From Chrysogorgia sp. JL179-B06 (lineage: Eukaryota > Cnidaria > Anthozoa > Scleralcyonacea > Chrysogorgiidae), in NCBI GenBank assembly GCA_035772405.1, contig JAYKKM010000222.1, positions 1,653,501 through 1,717,500 of the forward strand: a stretch of 64,000 bases of DNA, given 5' to 3'. Below are positions 1 through 9,105 of this stretch, piece by piece; the first letter of the stretch is position 1; every line of letters begins with the position of its first letter. The notes under the pieces were generated by a model. It was not told the DNA's origin and made no database searches. It saw only the letters and a list, made by a program, of their open reading frames with translations. The translations under genes and the position numbers were made by a program.

Positions 1-254
1 GGTGCTATAACTCCAGCAGCATTTCTAATCGATACTCTAGCCATTATTTTAGCATCACTTGTTTTCATTAATCCAACGGCGTTCCCATGTCTTGTAAACG
101 TGTATACTGTCGATTGATTATCGACAGGCGTTGCAATAATTTCAGTTTCACGACATTCCGTAAACGTATCATTATAGGGTGATGAAGTAAAAAATTGTAA
201 AGGCTCGCTAAATAATATGTCATTTTTTTCCACATCTTCAATTTTTTTACTCAT
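1..254 (-). CDS. MCP: Major capsid protein, N-terminal 84 residues (copy A)
   Basis: This is the amino end of a Maverick/adintovirus major capsid protein; the rest lies left of the window. It begins MSKKIEDVEKNDILF and is nearly identical to the start of the capsid gene at 56,760-58,093, on which the assignment rests. In this family the protein is a double jelly roll that builds the hexon-like capsomers of the virion. Its ATG lies 12 bases after the stop of the small basic gene at 267-428. The visible part is open. Confidence 0.85.
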   Translation of the reverse strand, partial: MSKKIEDVEKNDILFSEPLQFFTSSPYNDTFTECRETEIIATPVDNQSTVYTFTRHGNAVGLMKTSDAKIMARVSIRNAAGVIA

Positions 255-266
255 TTTATTTTTTTT

Positions 267-428
267 TTAAACGTTAATTTTAAGAATATTTGAAAGTGTT
301 CCCAACACTTGAGGAAGAAACATACCCAGTGCCAATGCTCCACCAAAACCTCCTTTTTGTATTTTTCTTCTACGTTTTCTTATTCCTCTTTTGTTTTTTC
401 TTTTTTTGATATATTTTTTACGCGTCAT
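267..428 (-). CDS. Small basic QKGG protein, 53 aa
   Basis: A short ORF begins MTRKKYIKKRKNKRGIRKRR, so the first 23 residues are almost all Lys/Arg. It continues with IQKGGFGGALALG and a hydrophobic tail. This layout (basic head, QKGG, small hydrophobic segment) recurs in lineage C at 12,318-12,647 and at 54,532-54,729 and 9,336-9,485. By analogy with adenovirus core peptides it may be a DNA-condensing or capsid-lining protein matured by the viral protease at the GG; that is inference. The copy B counterpart (58,103-58,264) has a nonsense codon. Confidence 0.75.
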   Translation of the reverse strand: MTRKKYIKKRKNKRGIRKRRRKIQKGGFGGALALGMFLPQVLGTLSNILKINV

Positions 429-547
429 TTATTTTATTTTTAAAAAACAACAATAACCACAACAACAATAAAAATAATAATAATATACACAACATTATGA
501 TTTTTTTATAACTTTTTTTTATTTATACTTTTTTTTACACAGTCTAT

Positions 548-805
548 CTATTTTGTAAAAAACGTATTACATTTGGATCTATTTTTTTTCTCTTTTTTTT
601 TATTATCACTTGTATAATAAGTATCTAAATTTAAATTTGAGGGTAATCCCACACCCTCATTTAATAAAATTTCTTTCTTAGTTGGATTTTCTTTATTTTT
701 TGTTTTCACAACAAAATATGATGAGGAATAATTTTTTCCACGATTTCTACCGTTTAACAATTCAGTATAATCTTCTACGGATAGTTCATTTATTTTTTCA
801 GTCAT
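548..805 (-). CDS. Unknown 85-aa protein (copy A)
   Basis: The protein begins MTEKINELSVEDYTELLNGR and ends in a Lys/Asn-rich tail (DNKKKEKKNRSKC). I do not recognise a family. Its ATG overlaps the stop of the preceding tiny gene (TAATG), which supports this start over an in-frame ATG five codons upstream. It belongs to a compact minus-strand run with penton, and is conserved in copy B at 58,387-58,638, where a 5-base deletion breaks it. It could be a minor virion or assembly factor; the sequence does not say. Confidence 0.6.
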   Translation of the reverse strand: MTEKINELSVEDYTELLNGRNRGKNYSSSYFVVKTKNKENPTKKEILLNEGVGLPSNLNLDTYYTSDNKKKEKKNRSKCNTFFTK

Positions 806-906
806 TATTTTTTTCTTCAAATAAATTTATATATATCTTAATTTCTTCACCTTTTAACGGCACGTTATTCTCATAGTTAATAAAGAACTGTAGTGATATC
901 ACTCAT
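805..906 (-). pseudogene. Remnant of 38-aa linker gene (copy A)
   Basis: In copy B the same place (58,638-58,754) holds a 38-residue ORF. Copy A lacks 14 bases of it (between about 896 and 897), so the frame shifts and stops after nine codons. Both flanking codon overlaps are kept: the upstream gene's TGA overlaps the ATG, and the TAA overlaps the ATG of the 85-aa gene. Confidence 0.6.
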
Positions 907-1271
907 AAATAAAAAATAGGGGAATTTTTTTTTTCATCATTTAATGATGTATAAGGATTTTTTTCGTCAATATAAAATAATTCTTTCATAGTATATATAA
1001 AACGTTGTGTTGCATTGGAAATAATAGTAGATGAAGAAACTGAAATCGTTCCATTATAATTTTTTTTTGATTGTGTTATTGCACTGAAATCCATTTTGTT
1101 TGCACACGTAATTCGAAATGAATTTTTGATATTTTTATATTCAATCGAATTTAAATTCCATAAAAAAATTTTCCCACTATTTACTAACACGTAAAGAGAA
1201 AAAGGATAAAATATTTTATATTCTTTAATTATCATTTCCCCATTTTTTTCTTCAAGAACAATCAAAAGCAT
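903..1271 (-). CDS. Unknown 122-aa protein (copy A)
   Basis: An open frame begins MLLIVLEEKNGEMIIKEYKI. Alternating hydrophobic and polar residues suggest a beta-rich fold, possibly a small virion protein, but no family is recognised. The start chosen is the ATG that overlaps the penton stop by one base (TAATG), rather than non-ATG codons further up. Its own stop overlaps the next ATG (ATGA). Such couplings suggest reinitiation from a shared transcript with penton. The copy B version (58,751-59,119) is frameshifted. Confidence 0.6.
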   Translation of the reverse strand: MLLIVLEEKNGEMIIKEYKIFYPFSLYVLVNSGKIFLWNLNSIEYKNIKNSFRITCANKMDFSAITQSKKNYNGTISVSSSTIISNATQRFIYTMKELFYIDEKNPYTSLNDEKKNSPIFYL

Positions 1272-2230
1272 TATGTTGAATGTATTAAACAATCAATACT
1301 AAGCGTTCCTGAATCAAAAGGAACTAATTTTCCTGTAGTATCTTTAACTTTAATATGAATTTCTCTTATAATGTCTTTTTTTAATTTTCTCAATGATTTT
1401 GGGGGACTATAATAAACTAATTGTCCATTCCCCCCACCACCTTGTCGATTCCATTGAATGGTTACTGTTGTTAACAATTCGGAACAACTATCACCAACTA
1501 ACCCCAGTTCTATTTCATCACAATATATAAACATTTTATTTAATCCGTCGGATACATCGGGTAAGTAATCAAAATGTTTAGAAAAAAGGGTTCGGGGTGT
1601 AGGGTTATCTTTTTTTATTTCAAACAAGAGAGGTGCGATTTCAAGACCTTTTTCATTTTTTAAACCTAGCATAAAAGCTATTTTTTTTGAAAATAATATA
1701 TTAATCTTTTGATTAAAAGAAGCATATTGAATACCCTTTTTTTCTACCGTAGTCTTGTTAGATAATCGAAATTCATTTACCTGTAACCCATCGGCTGCTT
1801 TACTCGCATTTTCATATACCCAATACTCAATCTCAACATTAACATTAATAATTACTTTCCCATTTGACCCGATGGTAAAAAAAATTTCAAATCCTTCTAA
1901 GATATCATTTAAAAATATAATTAATGAAGACAAATCATAAATTCCGTCGGGTATAATAAATTTATCCGATGTAAAAACGAACTCACTGTTTGCGTATACC
2001 GAATTATTATTTTCTTCAGGTATAAAATTCTTATAGGTTATGATAAATGAAAAAAAACATTCATCACCTACAATATTTTTAGTTGTTTGAGGATAACAAA
2101 CTTGTAAAACTTCTAAAAAACATTCATTGTTCAAAGCATCAATGGGTTGTGCAATTTTCATTTCAAAATCATTAATCAAATTCTTTTGAAGTCCTCTTGA
2201 TATTGAATTACTAGCAATGTGTAAATTCAT
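1271..2230 (-). CDS. penton: Penton / minor capsid protein (copy A), 319 aa
   Basis: This is the single-jelly-roll vertex protein of Maverick-type virions. The supporting feature is the C-terminal block with MFIYCDEIELGLVGDS, a QWNRQGGGG turn, and the end region IREIHIKVKDTTGKLVPFD followed by LSIDCLIH, which matches the usual ending of the family (a residue pair before GD, then I-x-I, then PF-x-x-G). Position 3' of the integrase and two genes from MCP is typical. The frame is fully open here, whereas the copy at 59,119-60,079 is broken at two places. Its stop overlaps the ATG of the next gene. Confidence 0.8.
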   Translation of the reverse strand: MNLHIASNSISRGLQKNLINDFEMKIAQPIDALNNECFLEVLQVCYPQTTKNIVGDECFFSFIITYKNFIPEENNNSVYANSEFVFTSDKFIIPDGIYDLSSLIIFLNDILEGFEIFFTIGSNGKVIINVNVEIEYWVYENASKAADGLQVNEFRLSNKTTVEKKGIQYASFNQKINILFSKKIAFMLGLKNEKGLEIAPLLFEIKKDNPTPRTLFSKHFDYLPDVSDGLNKMFIYCDEIELGLVGDSCSELLTTVTIQWNRQGGGGNGQLVYYSPPKSLRKLKKDIIREIHIKVKDTTGKLVPFDSGTLSIDCLIHST

Positions 2231-2236
2231 TTTTTT

Positions 2237-3150
2237 TTAAAAAACTTGTAATTCAGCACGATAAAAAATTCCTTTAATTTCTTCACGTTGTTCGTCTTCT
2301 AATTGATATGTAACGGGATCGGTGATAAATACTTTTTTAATAAAAAATATCTCATTTGTCCATCGTCGAAGACTGCTTTTTTCAAAAATATTATTTTTTA
2401 CTCTCGCAATACGTACACGAGTACCTTCACGTATCAGATCTTGAGTGGGAATAGGATAATTTAAATGATCACGTACTATTTTATTTTTTACTTATTTACT
2501 TTACGTATTTTTCCTTTTTTTTCTTCGCGATAAATTTCAAAAGGTGTTGCACCAGCTAATGCTTTATGTGGGGAATTATTATAACGATTAACAATAAGGG
2601 GTAAATACTGAATATAGTCAAATTCTCCGGTCATTGTTAAAACACGACAAACCATTGTTTTTAAAGTTCCAATTACACGTTCCACATGGGATGCTTTTAT
2701 TTCTCTATTATACGTATGAAATACTTCAAAATTATATTTTTTACTTAATTTCGTACGTATATCTTGAAATTCTGATCCTTCATCACTTTGAATTTTAAGA
2801 GGGGCTATTCCTTCTTCAATAAGAATACTTTCAAATTTATTTTTAACATTATTAGACGTTTTCTTTTTTATTAATTTTACCCAACAAAATCTTGAAAAAA
2901 TATCAATACACACCAACCAATAACGATATTGATTATTATATCGGGCTAAATCTTTATTTTCAGCTAAATCAATTTCCCATTGTTCATTATTTTTATTAAC
3001 AGCATATTTCAAACGTCTATATTTTTTTTTACTACTACTATGTAATCTATAATTAGAATAATCCTCATCAGTTAATGTCTCTCCTTTTAATAATCTTGAA
3101 GCTTTTTCAATAAAGTCAGCAGAAAATTTAGTTTTTTTCTTTTTACTCAT
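2237..3150 (-). pseudogene. INT: Retrovirus-like integrase (copy A), frame broken near 2,488
   Basis: The enzyme inserts the viral DNA into the host genome. The catalytic triad is visible: D in WEIDLAE, D in IQSDEGSEF and E in ASHVERVIG. The downstream NRYNNSPHKALAGATPFE block is typical of rve-fold integrases. A C-terminal SH3-like part (RVRIARVK to GIFYRAELQVF) follows in another frame, because copy A has an 8-base insertion near 2,490 that creates a stop; copy B lacks it. Unlike lineage C, no chromodomain follows. It starts two bases after the stop of the upstream gene. Confidence 0.85.
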
Positions 3151-3152
3151 TT

Positions 3153-4047
3153 CTATAATAAAGAAATAAAATTAATATAATATTCTTCAAGTTCATCAAC
3201 GAGTTCTTTGTCGCGTAATATCCCCATAAAATCAACTTCTATATTTTTACAGGCTAACTCTTTATTTATAGTATCACCGTACAAACATAATGTATCTTGT
3301 ATATTTTTACAACATCTAAAACGATAATAAAAAATTTCTGAAATTACAGATGGACTTAAACGGTGACAAACCTCATCATCATCACTTTCTACTTTTATTT
3401 TCTTAATCTTTTCGTTGTCGTCGTCATCGTCGACGTCGTCGTCAAAATTGAGTGTGGGTTTCTTTTTCTTCAATACTCGTTTTTTGACGGGTGTAGGCTG
3501 GGATTTATGACCTGTTGCATGATTATACTTTCTTAGGGCAATAATATATTCATCCAAGGAATCTTTCTTTTTTATATGAAAACTACCCCAATCATCAGAC
3601 CATACGATTTCACTTGGCGTTGCGTTGTTGTTGTTGTTGCTGGTTGTCGGTGTTGGATCATCGTCAAATTCCATTGCATCGGCTAATTCGTTATCTTGAT
3701 GTTGATAACAAATTTCCAAACCACCCCACGCATCTGTACGAACAACCAAACGGCATGTTTGCTTTATCCAATTTTCAAATCTTACCACTTCAAAAAATAT
3801 CTGCACCAATTTCTCTTGAATGCTAATCTTATTAAGAACATTCAAACAATGAAGGAATATGATCATTTTTCACTTCAACAGCGCTATTGTATGTGTACTT
3901 GTCACATCTTTTATTTGTCGGATATACTTTGGCGAGAATAGCATTACCGTTGATTTTTTTTTGTGCAATTATTTTTGCAGACAAATCTGTATACGATTGC
4001 ATTTTATAAAAATGATCATATTGTTGTCGTGCAAAAAGTTCCACCAT
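3153..4047 (-). pseudogene. Unknown acidic protein, frameshifted (copy A)
   Basis: It is the counterpart of the intact 297-aa gene at 60,992-61,885. In copy A an extra base near 3,850 splits it into two frames. It has a central Asn/Thr-rich linker, a basic patch (KKRVLKKKKP), an Asp-rich run and a Cys-containing C-terminal helix-rich part. A TATA box (TATAAAAT on the minus strand, 4,105-4,112) lies about 60 bases before the ATG. The charged, low-complexity middle suggests a regulatory or DNA-associated protein; the function is not recognised. Confidence 0.65.
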
Positions 4048-4104
4048 CTCTGAATCTGTTCCCGAGTGAAGGGTAAATGATGAATCACTGTAGGGACAGT
4101 GTTT

Positions 4105-4112
4105 ATTTTATA
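4105..4112 (-). promoter_or_regulatory. TATA box upstream of the acidic gene
   Basis: The minus strand reads TATAAAAT, preceded by GAGGAGGG. It is conserved in copy B at 61,943-61,950. It lies between the Fic gene stop and the acidic-gene ATG, so the acidic, integrase and penton run may start here. Confidence 0.5.
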
Positions 4113-4153
4113 CCCTCCTCACAATTAAAAAAAATTTCCATCACAAAAATGTA

Positions 4154-4715
4154 TTACACTAATAACATGTATAATTGATTACAACATTTGATATCGAATA
4201 AACTATTGTGTTTGCGTTGCATAACTCCTAAAATTTTACATAACTTTTTATGTTGTTTTTGTGTTTTTATTTTACATTCTATTTTATTTTCTAGAAATGC
4301 GACAAGTGCTTTCCCTATTCTTCCATTTCCATCGGAAAAAGGATGAATGGTTTCAAAAATATAATAAATCAAAACTGATATATTTTTTCTTTGATAGTTT
4401 TTTACGTAAAATTCATCTAAATGTTCCATATATTGTTGAATATATAAAGGATCAATCCCCTCATGAAATCCAACAAATCTTTTTTCTTGACTGTAATGTC
4501 CAGCATTCGTTAAATGACTCATAGATATTTCATGAATAGTTTTACAACATTCACTTATTTTCCATTTTTCATTTTTTTCCATATAAAATTTTCGAAGGGC
4601 AAAAACAAAATCTGCCACATCTCATCCAAAATTCTTTTTCATTTTCTTCGTCTTCTTCCATTCGTATAACATCATACGCAAACACTTTAAATTTTATACA
4701 GTCTTTTAATTCCAT
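4154..4715 (-). pseudogene. Fic-domain protein (copy A), frameshifted
   Basis: It carries the Fic active-site motif HPFSDGNGRIGK (catalytic His, the Asp, and the GNGR anion-binding loop; the usual last Arg is Lys). The preceding helix and flap region (HEGIDPLYIQQYMEHLDEFY) fits the fold. Fic enzymes transfer AMP or other nucleotide or phosphate groups to target proteins. Copy A has one extra A near 4,600 that separates the first 38 or so residues from the domain; copy B (61,993-62,553) is intact. It sits downstream of a large unknown gene and upstream of the acidic gene. Confidence 0.8.
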
Positions 4716-4720
4716 TTTTT

Positions 4721-5891
4721 CTACATACACGTTTGTTCACTAATACTTTTATAAAAAATATCCCAATTAACATTCGATTCAGTCATTTCATACATAGGAT
4801 TGTGTGCAGCTAAATCATAATTCAATGTTGTTTTTATATACTTTTTTATCATAGTAAATAATTCTATTACATCTTCCTCAAGCATTATTACATTTGCAAA
4901 TATTTTCTCTTTACACTTAAATTCACCTATAATCCCCCATAATCTCGCTTAACAACCACAGAATGATTAACTTGGGTGTGATTTTCATTTAAAACATAAT
5001 TACTTTTGTTTAAAATACTTAATTTCAAAGGATGAAACTCAAAAAAATAACTTTGACTCTTACACTTTTTATGCCGACATTTATCAAGGGATACTTTACC
5101 CTTTTTTATATAATGTATAAAATCCCAAAAAACATATCTAATATTTTGTTCAGAAAGACCTTTTTTTTGTCTATTGAATAAACTTCCTATAGGGTTATGT
5201 TCACGACAATAAAATATAAAACATGAAGTGAACATGATAAGATTTTTAATTGAACTACAATAAGCATAAGAATTGAAAATACTAGGTGCTACCATTAACA
5301 AATAAATATTTTAAAAAAGAGCAAAATCACCTTTCTGGCTTTGTATGTACTTAAATTTGCTTACTAAACTTTCTTTTCCAAAACCCAGGGTATAAGATAA
5401 GTATTTTCTTTCAAAGGTTAGATTTTGTACAAAATATGTATAATGATACTTATCATTGGTTTTTTAAACATTGAAATAAATCTGAGTCGTCGATTTCAAG
5501 GGGTAATACAACAAATAATTCTTTAAAACAATCGGGGAATGAAAAAAAACTACAGCATAACGTGTCTGATTCAACTAGTATAGTACGTTGTTCAAGCCAT
5601 GATCTCTTCAAGGAATATTTTCTTTGACTTGCTTGTAAATTCGGGATCAAATAAGAGAAACGATCTTTTAGAATAAAATAGGATTCCATTCCACGGTTTC
5701 CCTTGATTTTTTTCATATTGACTATATAGCTTTCTTCACCTGGGTGAATGTTTTCACATTTCATCCTGGGGACATGTGATATATTTTCCACGATAATAAT
5801 CAAATAATCCACATAACCAAAATAAATATCCAATTTCTCCTTGGTTAAAATATTGAAAATAAAGAACAACTCTTAAAATTGTTTCAATCAT
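4721..5891 (-). pseudogene. Large unknown Cys-containing protein (copy A), several frameshifts
   Basis: This gene of roughly 390 codons begins MIETILRVVLYFQYFNQGEIG and ends at 4,721, six bases before the Fic ATG. Conserved spots include SCFIFYCREHNPIG, CRHKKCKSQSYF and a C-terminal NWDIFYKSI. The copy at 62,559-63,735 and a diverged paralogue at 44,197-45,370 share the order of these blocks. I do not recognise the family; paired Cys residues suggest metal binding. Frames change near 5,765 (one extra C against copy B), 5,300 and 4,927. Confidence 0.6.
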
Positions 5892-6030
5892 AATGCTGTG
5901 ATTTTGAAAGATTTTTTACTCTTTATATAGCTTTTATCAAATTCAATAAGCTAAATAAACATTAATCTAAATAAAATAAAAAACATTGTGTTTTCTGGTT
6001 CATTCTTCAGTTGAATCTCATGCAAGCAAT

Positions 6031-6308
6031 ATGTCAAAACCCAAACAGTATGATCTTCACTATCTTAAAGAAAATTGTCGAAATCAAATATTTATTGTAC
6101 GTAAATGTGAACAAATCCTAAATCCATGCTTTCCTATGAACCGATTATATATAAATTTGGAAGTTATAAATATAAATTATATATAAATTTGGAGTATGTA
6201 GAAAATAAAAAGCTTAATTATAAACAATATATAACAACACATGTGGCAGGAGATTGTGGTATACATAATTTCATAGATCAAGAAGTGTATATAAATTCTT
6301 TTTTTTAA
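6031..6308 (+). pseudogene. Small accessory paralogue P1 (copy A), frameshifted
   Basis: It begins MSKPKQYDLHYLKENCRNQI and carries the signature shared by the small accessory proteins of this array (hydrophobic segment, V-x-x-C, then Y-x-x-L). A 23-base duplication near 6,163 puts a stop after about 51 codons. The reading resumes in another frame to a TAA at 6,308. Copy B (63,858 to the window end) lacks the duplication. A possible TATA (TTTATATAG, 5,922-5,930) lies between this gene and the divergent gene ending at 5,891. Confidence 0.6.
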
Positions 6309-6347
6309 ATAAAAAACGCTTTTCTCGATTTATTGAACTGTTTTATT

Positions 6348-6971
6348 TCAAATATTTAATTCATTAAAATTATTACATAATTCCCCACAACAATCTAAAT
6401 ATACATGTTGTTGCAACATACATTTATCAAAATGTATTTTATTTATTAATGTTACAATATAATTTCCATTACTGCTACCATAAATCACATTAAGTACAGA
6501 TAATATATTTTCATCTTTAATAAGAACTAAATAAAGCTCTTGACCATCAAAATTTTCACGAAAATGATAATTTACTAATCTAAATCTTGAATCCTTACAT
6601 TTACCATATAAAAACGTTTTTGAATAACATGGGATATTATTTATCTCAAAACAATCAAGAGTCGAAATTAACGTGGGTAATCTCGGTTCTCTATCAATAA
6701 ATACTACATGTTTTCCCACTAACTGATCATAAAATGACATAGTCCAGCTAAAACCGGTTATTAAAAATCTATAATATCTTTTTCCACCATATCGTTTCCG
6801 AAATATAGATTGTTCATTTTTATCTTCCACATAAATGTTAAAATATTTATAATCATAATCAGCACATCTAAACTGATAGGGATGCTCTCTCCATTCCAAA
6901 AAATAAAACGTTGAATCGCGTGTTTTTTCTATCTCAAACAATTCAGCATGTGTTGGGGTAAAGAATTTCAT
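6348..6971 (-). CDS. Two-domain accessory protein, 207 aa
   Basis: It begins MKFFTPTHAELFEIEKTRDS. Earlier in-frame codons are not ATG and overlap the neighbouring Cys-rich gene, so 6,971 is the preferred start. The protein reads as two tandem copies of a small beta-rich module. The second half (SKTFLYGKCKDSRFRLVNY) aligns with the genes at 41,318 and 28,270 (SEFLYTICKDSDFYVVDF), and both modules end near a GKHVVF or QQHVYL strand. No known family is recognised. It is part of the right-end accessory array and is most likely host-interaction rather than virion related; that is inference. Confidence 0.6.
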   Translation of the reverse strand: MKFFTPTHAELFEIEKTRDSTFYFLEWREHPYQFRCADYDYKYFNIYVEDKNEQSIFRKRYGGKRYYRFLITGFSWTMSFYDQLVGKHVVFIDREPRLPTLISTLDCFEINNIPCYSKTFLYGKCKDSRFRLVNYHFRENFDGQELYLVLIKDENILSVLNVIYGSSNGNYIVTLINKIHFDKCMLQQHVYLDCCGELCNNFNELNI

Positions 6972-7030
6972 CAAAATCACGCTCTCGTACAGCCATTTAA
7001 ATCTTTTTAAAAAAAACGTCTTTTCTTCTA

Positions 7031-7243
7031 TTAGTCGTAACCTATTTCCACTGAAACATTCACTGTATATTTCCGCCGTATATTTAACTTGTTTAACACC
7101 CAACGTTTAAAACTGTTTAGTCTTGAAAGTTTTAATTCATCTGGATGAATCGGACACGGGTGTTTGTTAATACATCTTCCACATGGATGTTTGTTATAAT
7201 ATAATCTTTCAAATCGTTCATCTGCTGTTTCTTTACGTTCCAT
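7031..7243 (-). CDS. Small Cys-rich protein, 70 aa
   Basis: It begins MERKETADERFERLYYNKHP followed by a tight metal-binding-like cluster CGRCINKHPCPIH (C-x2-C-x5-C-x-x-H). A basic helix RRKYTVNVSVEIG ends it. It is paralogous to the 58-aa gene at 7,330-7,506: both share R-L-x-Y-x-K-x-P-C-G-x-C-x-N. A TATA (TATAAATA on the minus strand, about 7,283-7,291) lies about 42 bases before the ATG. A small zinc-binding regulator is plausible but unproven. Confidence 0.6.
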   Translation of the reverse strand: MERKETADERFERLYYNKHPCGRCINKHPCPIHPDELKLSRLNSFKRWVLNKLNIRRKYTVNVSVEIGYD

Positions 7244-7329
7244 TGTCTAACAAATATATAAACAATTATTTTTTTTTACTCTTATTTATACTGTTTCTTT
7301 TTTTTATGGGATTTTCTTCTTAAAATCTT

Positions 7330-7506
7330 TTAACACCATATCTTCTTTAACAACCATCTCTTTAATCTACAACAACGTTTTTTTTTTGGATCTTTCCGCG
7401 GTATATAATTCGCACACACTTCCCCACACATATTTCCGTTAAGACATTGTCCACAGGGATATTTTGAATAGAATAATCTATTATATCGTGCATCCACGGT
7501 TTCCAT
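7330..7506 (-). CDS. Small Cys-rich protein, 58 aa
   Basis: A short ORF begins METVDARYNRLFYSKYPCGQ and continues with CLNGNMCGEVC, a basic stretch PKKKRCCRLKRW and a final Cys. It is a paralogue of the adjacent 70-aa gene. Both are headed by a TATAAATA about 40 bases before the ATG (here about 7,541-7,548 on the minus strand). Cys spacing C-x2-C-x5-C-x3-C suggests a zinc-binding fold. Function unknown. Confidence 0.6.
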   Translation of the reverse strand: METVDARYNRLFYSKYPCGQCLNGNMCGEVCANYIPRKDPKKKRCCRLKRWLLKKIWC

Positions 7507-7633
7507 GATATTTTTGTAAAAACCCTTTTATTACATTTTTATTTATATCCTACTAAATTTTCTTTTTTATTTTAGAATATCTGTCTTTTTTAATTTTGAT
7601 TTTTCTTTTTATATTTTTTTTTATAAAAAATTA

Positions 7634-7641
7634 TATATAAA
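7634..7641 (+). promoter_or_regulatory. TATA box of accessory gene P2
   Basis: TATATAAA lies 41 bases before the ATG at 7,675. The same distance (35 to 45 bases) recurs before most genes of this array on both strands, implying very short 5' leaders and one promoter per gene. Confidence 0.55.
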
Positions 7642-7674
7642 CGCGTTACCCACCATGTTAAACGTTATTTGTGA

Positions 7675-8103
7675 ATGATGTCGAATTCACATGTACAATA
7701 TCGTGATTGTGATGAACATACCGGTATACGTTATCAAATAATAATTGCTGATGACTTTAACCCGTACAAAATTGAAGATGAAAGTAACTATTATCCAAGT
7801 CGTTTTCTAGCCAAAGAATTACACCACTTTACCTATGTTGTAAAGAAATGTCAACCTACGGTATTATGCGAATGTATTGAAGATATACCCTATGAAGATA
7901 TACCCTCAACGCCTCAAACATATTACCTAGCTCTGACAGTTAAAAAGAAACATGAATATGAAAATGATGAATGGAATTGTTCATGTCTGGGTGAAAACAT
8001 AACAACAATTGTTGACTATGATGCTTCTGATCTTTTACAAAAAGAAATTACACTAATAATAGATTCTAATAATTTCATGAAAGCTGTAGCATATACTCAA
8101 TAA
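7675..8103 (+). CDS. Small accessory paralogue P2, 142 aa
   Basis: It starts MMSNSHVQYRDCDEHTG. The shared family signature is LAKELHHFTYVVKKCQPTVL, later YYLALTVKK and a C-terminal stretch ending in a hydrophobic strand. It aligns with P3, P4, P5 and P1 in the same order of elements, so it arose by tandem duplication. No catalytic motif is seen. An upstream ATG at 7,655 is out of frame but probably precedes the transcription start predicted from the TATA. Likely an accessory or host-interaction protein; function unknown. Confidence 0.65.
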   Translation: MMSNSHVQYRDCDEHTGIRYQIIIADDFNPYKIEDESNYYPSRFLAKELHHFTYVVKKCQPTVLCECIEDIPYEDIPSTPQTYYLALTVKKKHEYENDEWNCSCLGENITTIVDYDASDLLQKEITLIIDSNNFMKAVAYTQ

Positions 8104-8182
8104 AAAACTTTTTTTTAAAAAAATTCGTGTTTTTTATTTATATATAAGATTACATATTTGATTTAATCATATTGATAACAAG

Positions 8183-8530
8183 ATGAATCAAGAACAAGAT
8201 CTCGTGACCTGTGTCAATTATAGGGGTGTAGCATATTATGACTATACTCCTCGTTATTATTCATGTCATTTTCTTCAAAAACATTTTCCTAACTATACAT
8301 ATTTGGTAGAGGATTGTAAACCTGCTATACTATGTAAAGAATGTAATCCCCCATTTTGTTCTCCACCTCAAGTCTACGAACTAACTCTGAAAATTATTAA
8401 ACAGGGATTACTTGAAGAGAAGGGAATAACCCTAAAAACAATTCTTGAAACTAAAAGTGATCATCTCGTGTATAAAACAATTAAACTAATAAATGGTAAC
8501 TCAATAATTCCACAACAAATTAATTTGTAA
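8183..8530 (+). CDS. Small accessory paralogue P3, 115 aa
   Basis: It begins MNQEQDLVTCVNYRGVAYYD. The family signature reads LQKHFPNYTYLVEDCKPAIL with CKECNPPFCSPPQ and then YELTLKIIK. The Cys cluster between the two family blocks is not present in P4. TATATAAG at 8,141-8,148 lies about 42 bases before the ATG. It is the second member of the plus-strand paralogue series. Function unknown. Confidence 0.65.
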   Translation: MNQEQDLVTCVNYRGVAYYDYTPRYYSCHFLQKHFPNYTYLVEDCKPAILCKECNPPFCSPPQVYELTLKIIKQGLLEEKGITLKTILETKSDHLVYKTIKLINGNSIIPQQINL

Positions 8531-8624
8531 ACATATTTATTTTTCTTGTAATAAAATTTTTACACAAAAATAAATAACTCGATATTCTGTTTCTAACTTT
8601 CAAGGTTTTTTTATTTTAAAAACA

Positions 8625-8993
8625 TTACAACGAAAAAAAAATTTGTTTCCCTCTACCCCTATGGTTAATGAAATTGTAGGGTTTAATGTTTAATATAGGT
8701 GTTTGAGTTTTTGCTAATTTTACATTATCATTATTAATATTTATATATTTTCCCTTCAATGATGATAAGAGGTTCTGTAAATTTTCCTCCGGAGCTCCAA
8801 ACACGTCTACTAGCATCAATTTGAAATATCGAGGTCCTTGCCAATCTTTCAGATATAAATAATATCCATATCTTAACAACGAGGGAATCACAGGTTCATA
8901 ATTTACTAATTGTATGGGTTGAGCACGATAATAAAATGTAAGATAATCATGAGATTCACATTCTCCAAAATCAATCATTGAACGCAGCCACAT
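8625..8993 (-). CDS. Accessory protein, 122 aa
   Basis: It begins MWLRSMIDFGECESHDYLTF; the frame is open further upstream but without an ATG, and a TATATAAAC on the minus strand at about 9,024-9,033 fits this start (about 35 bases). The segment YYLYLKDWQGPRYFKLMLVD resembles strand patterns in the proteins at 6,348-6,971 and 41,700-41,942 (Y-x-L-x-F-x-D then YF-K-I). No known family. Confidence 0.5.
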   Translation of the reverse strand: MWLRSMIDFGECESHDYLTFYYRAQPIQLVNYEPVIPSLLRYGYYLYLKDWQGPRYFKLMLVDVFGAPEENLQNLLSSLKGKYININNDNVKLAKTQTPILNIKPYNFINHRGRGKQIFFSL

Positions 8994-9105
8994 GTTTGAA
9001 AAAATATATTTGATACTCTGTTTATATAGTTTTGCAAAAAATCTATAAAAGTAAGTTGTCAAACTATAAAATTTTCACAAAACGTCCAAAAAAAATATTG
9101 TCAAG

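Larger units (their letters stand above)
1..6200. repeat. Copy A block, direct repeat of 57,840-64,000
   Basis: This block aligns base by base with 57,840-64,000, with scattered substitutions and one- to twenty-odd-base indels, many in A/T runs. It runs from inside the capsid gene to the first gene of the accessory array. Both blocks have the same orientation, so they are two copies of one viral element family, not an inverted duplication. The similarity continues past both window ends. Confidence 0.95.
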
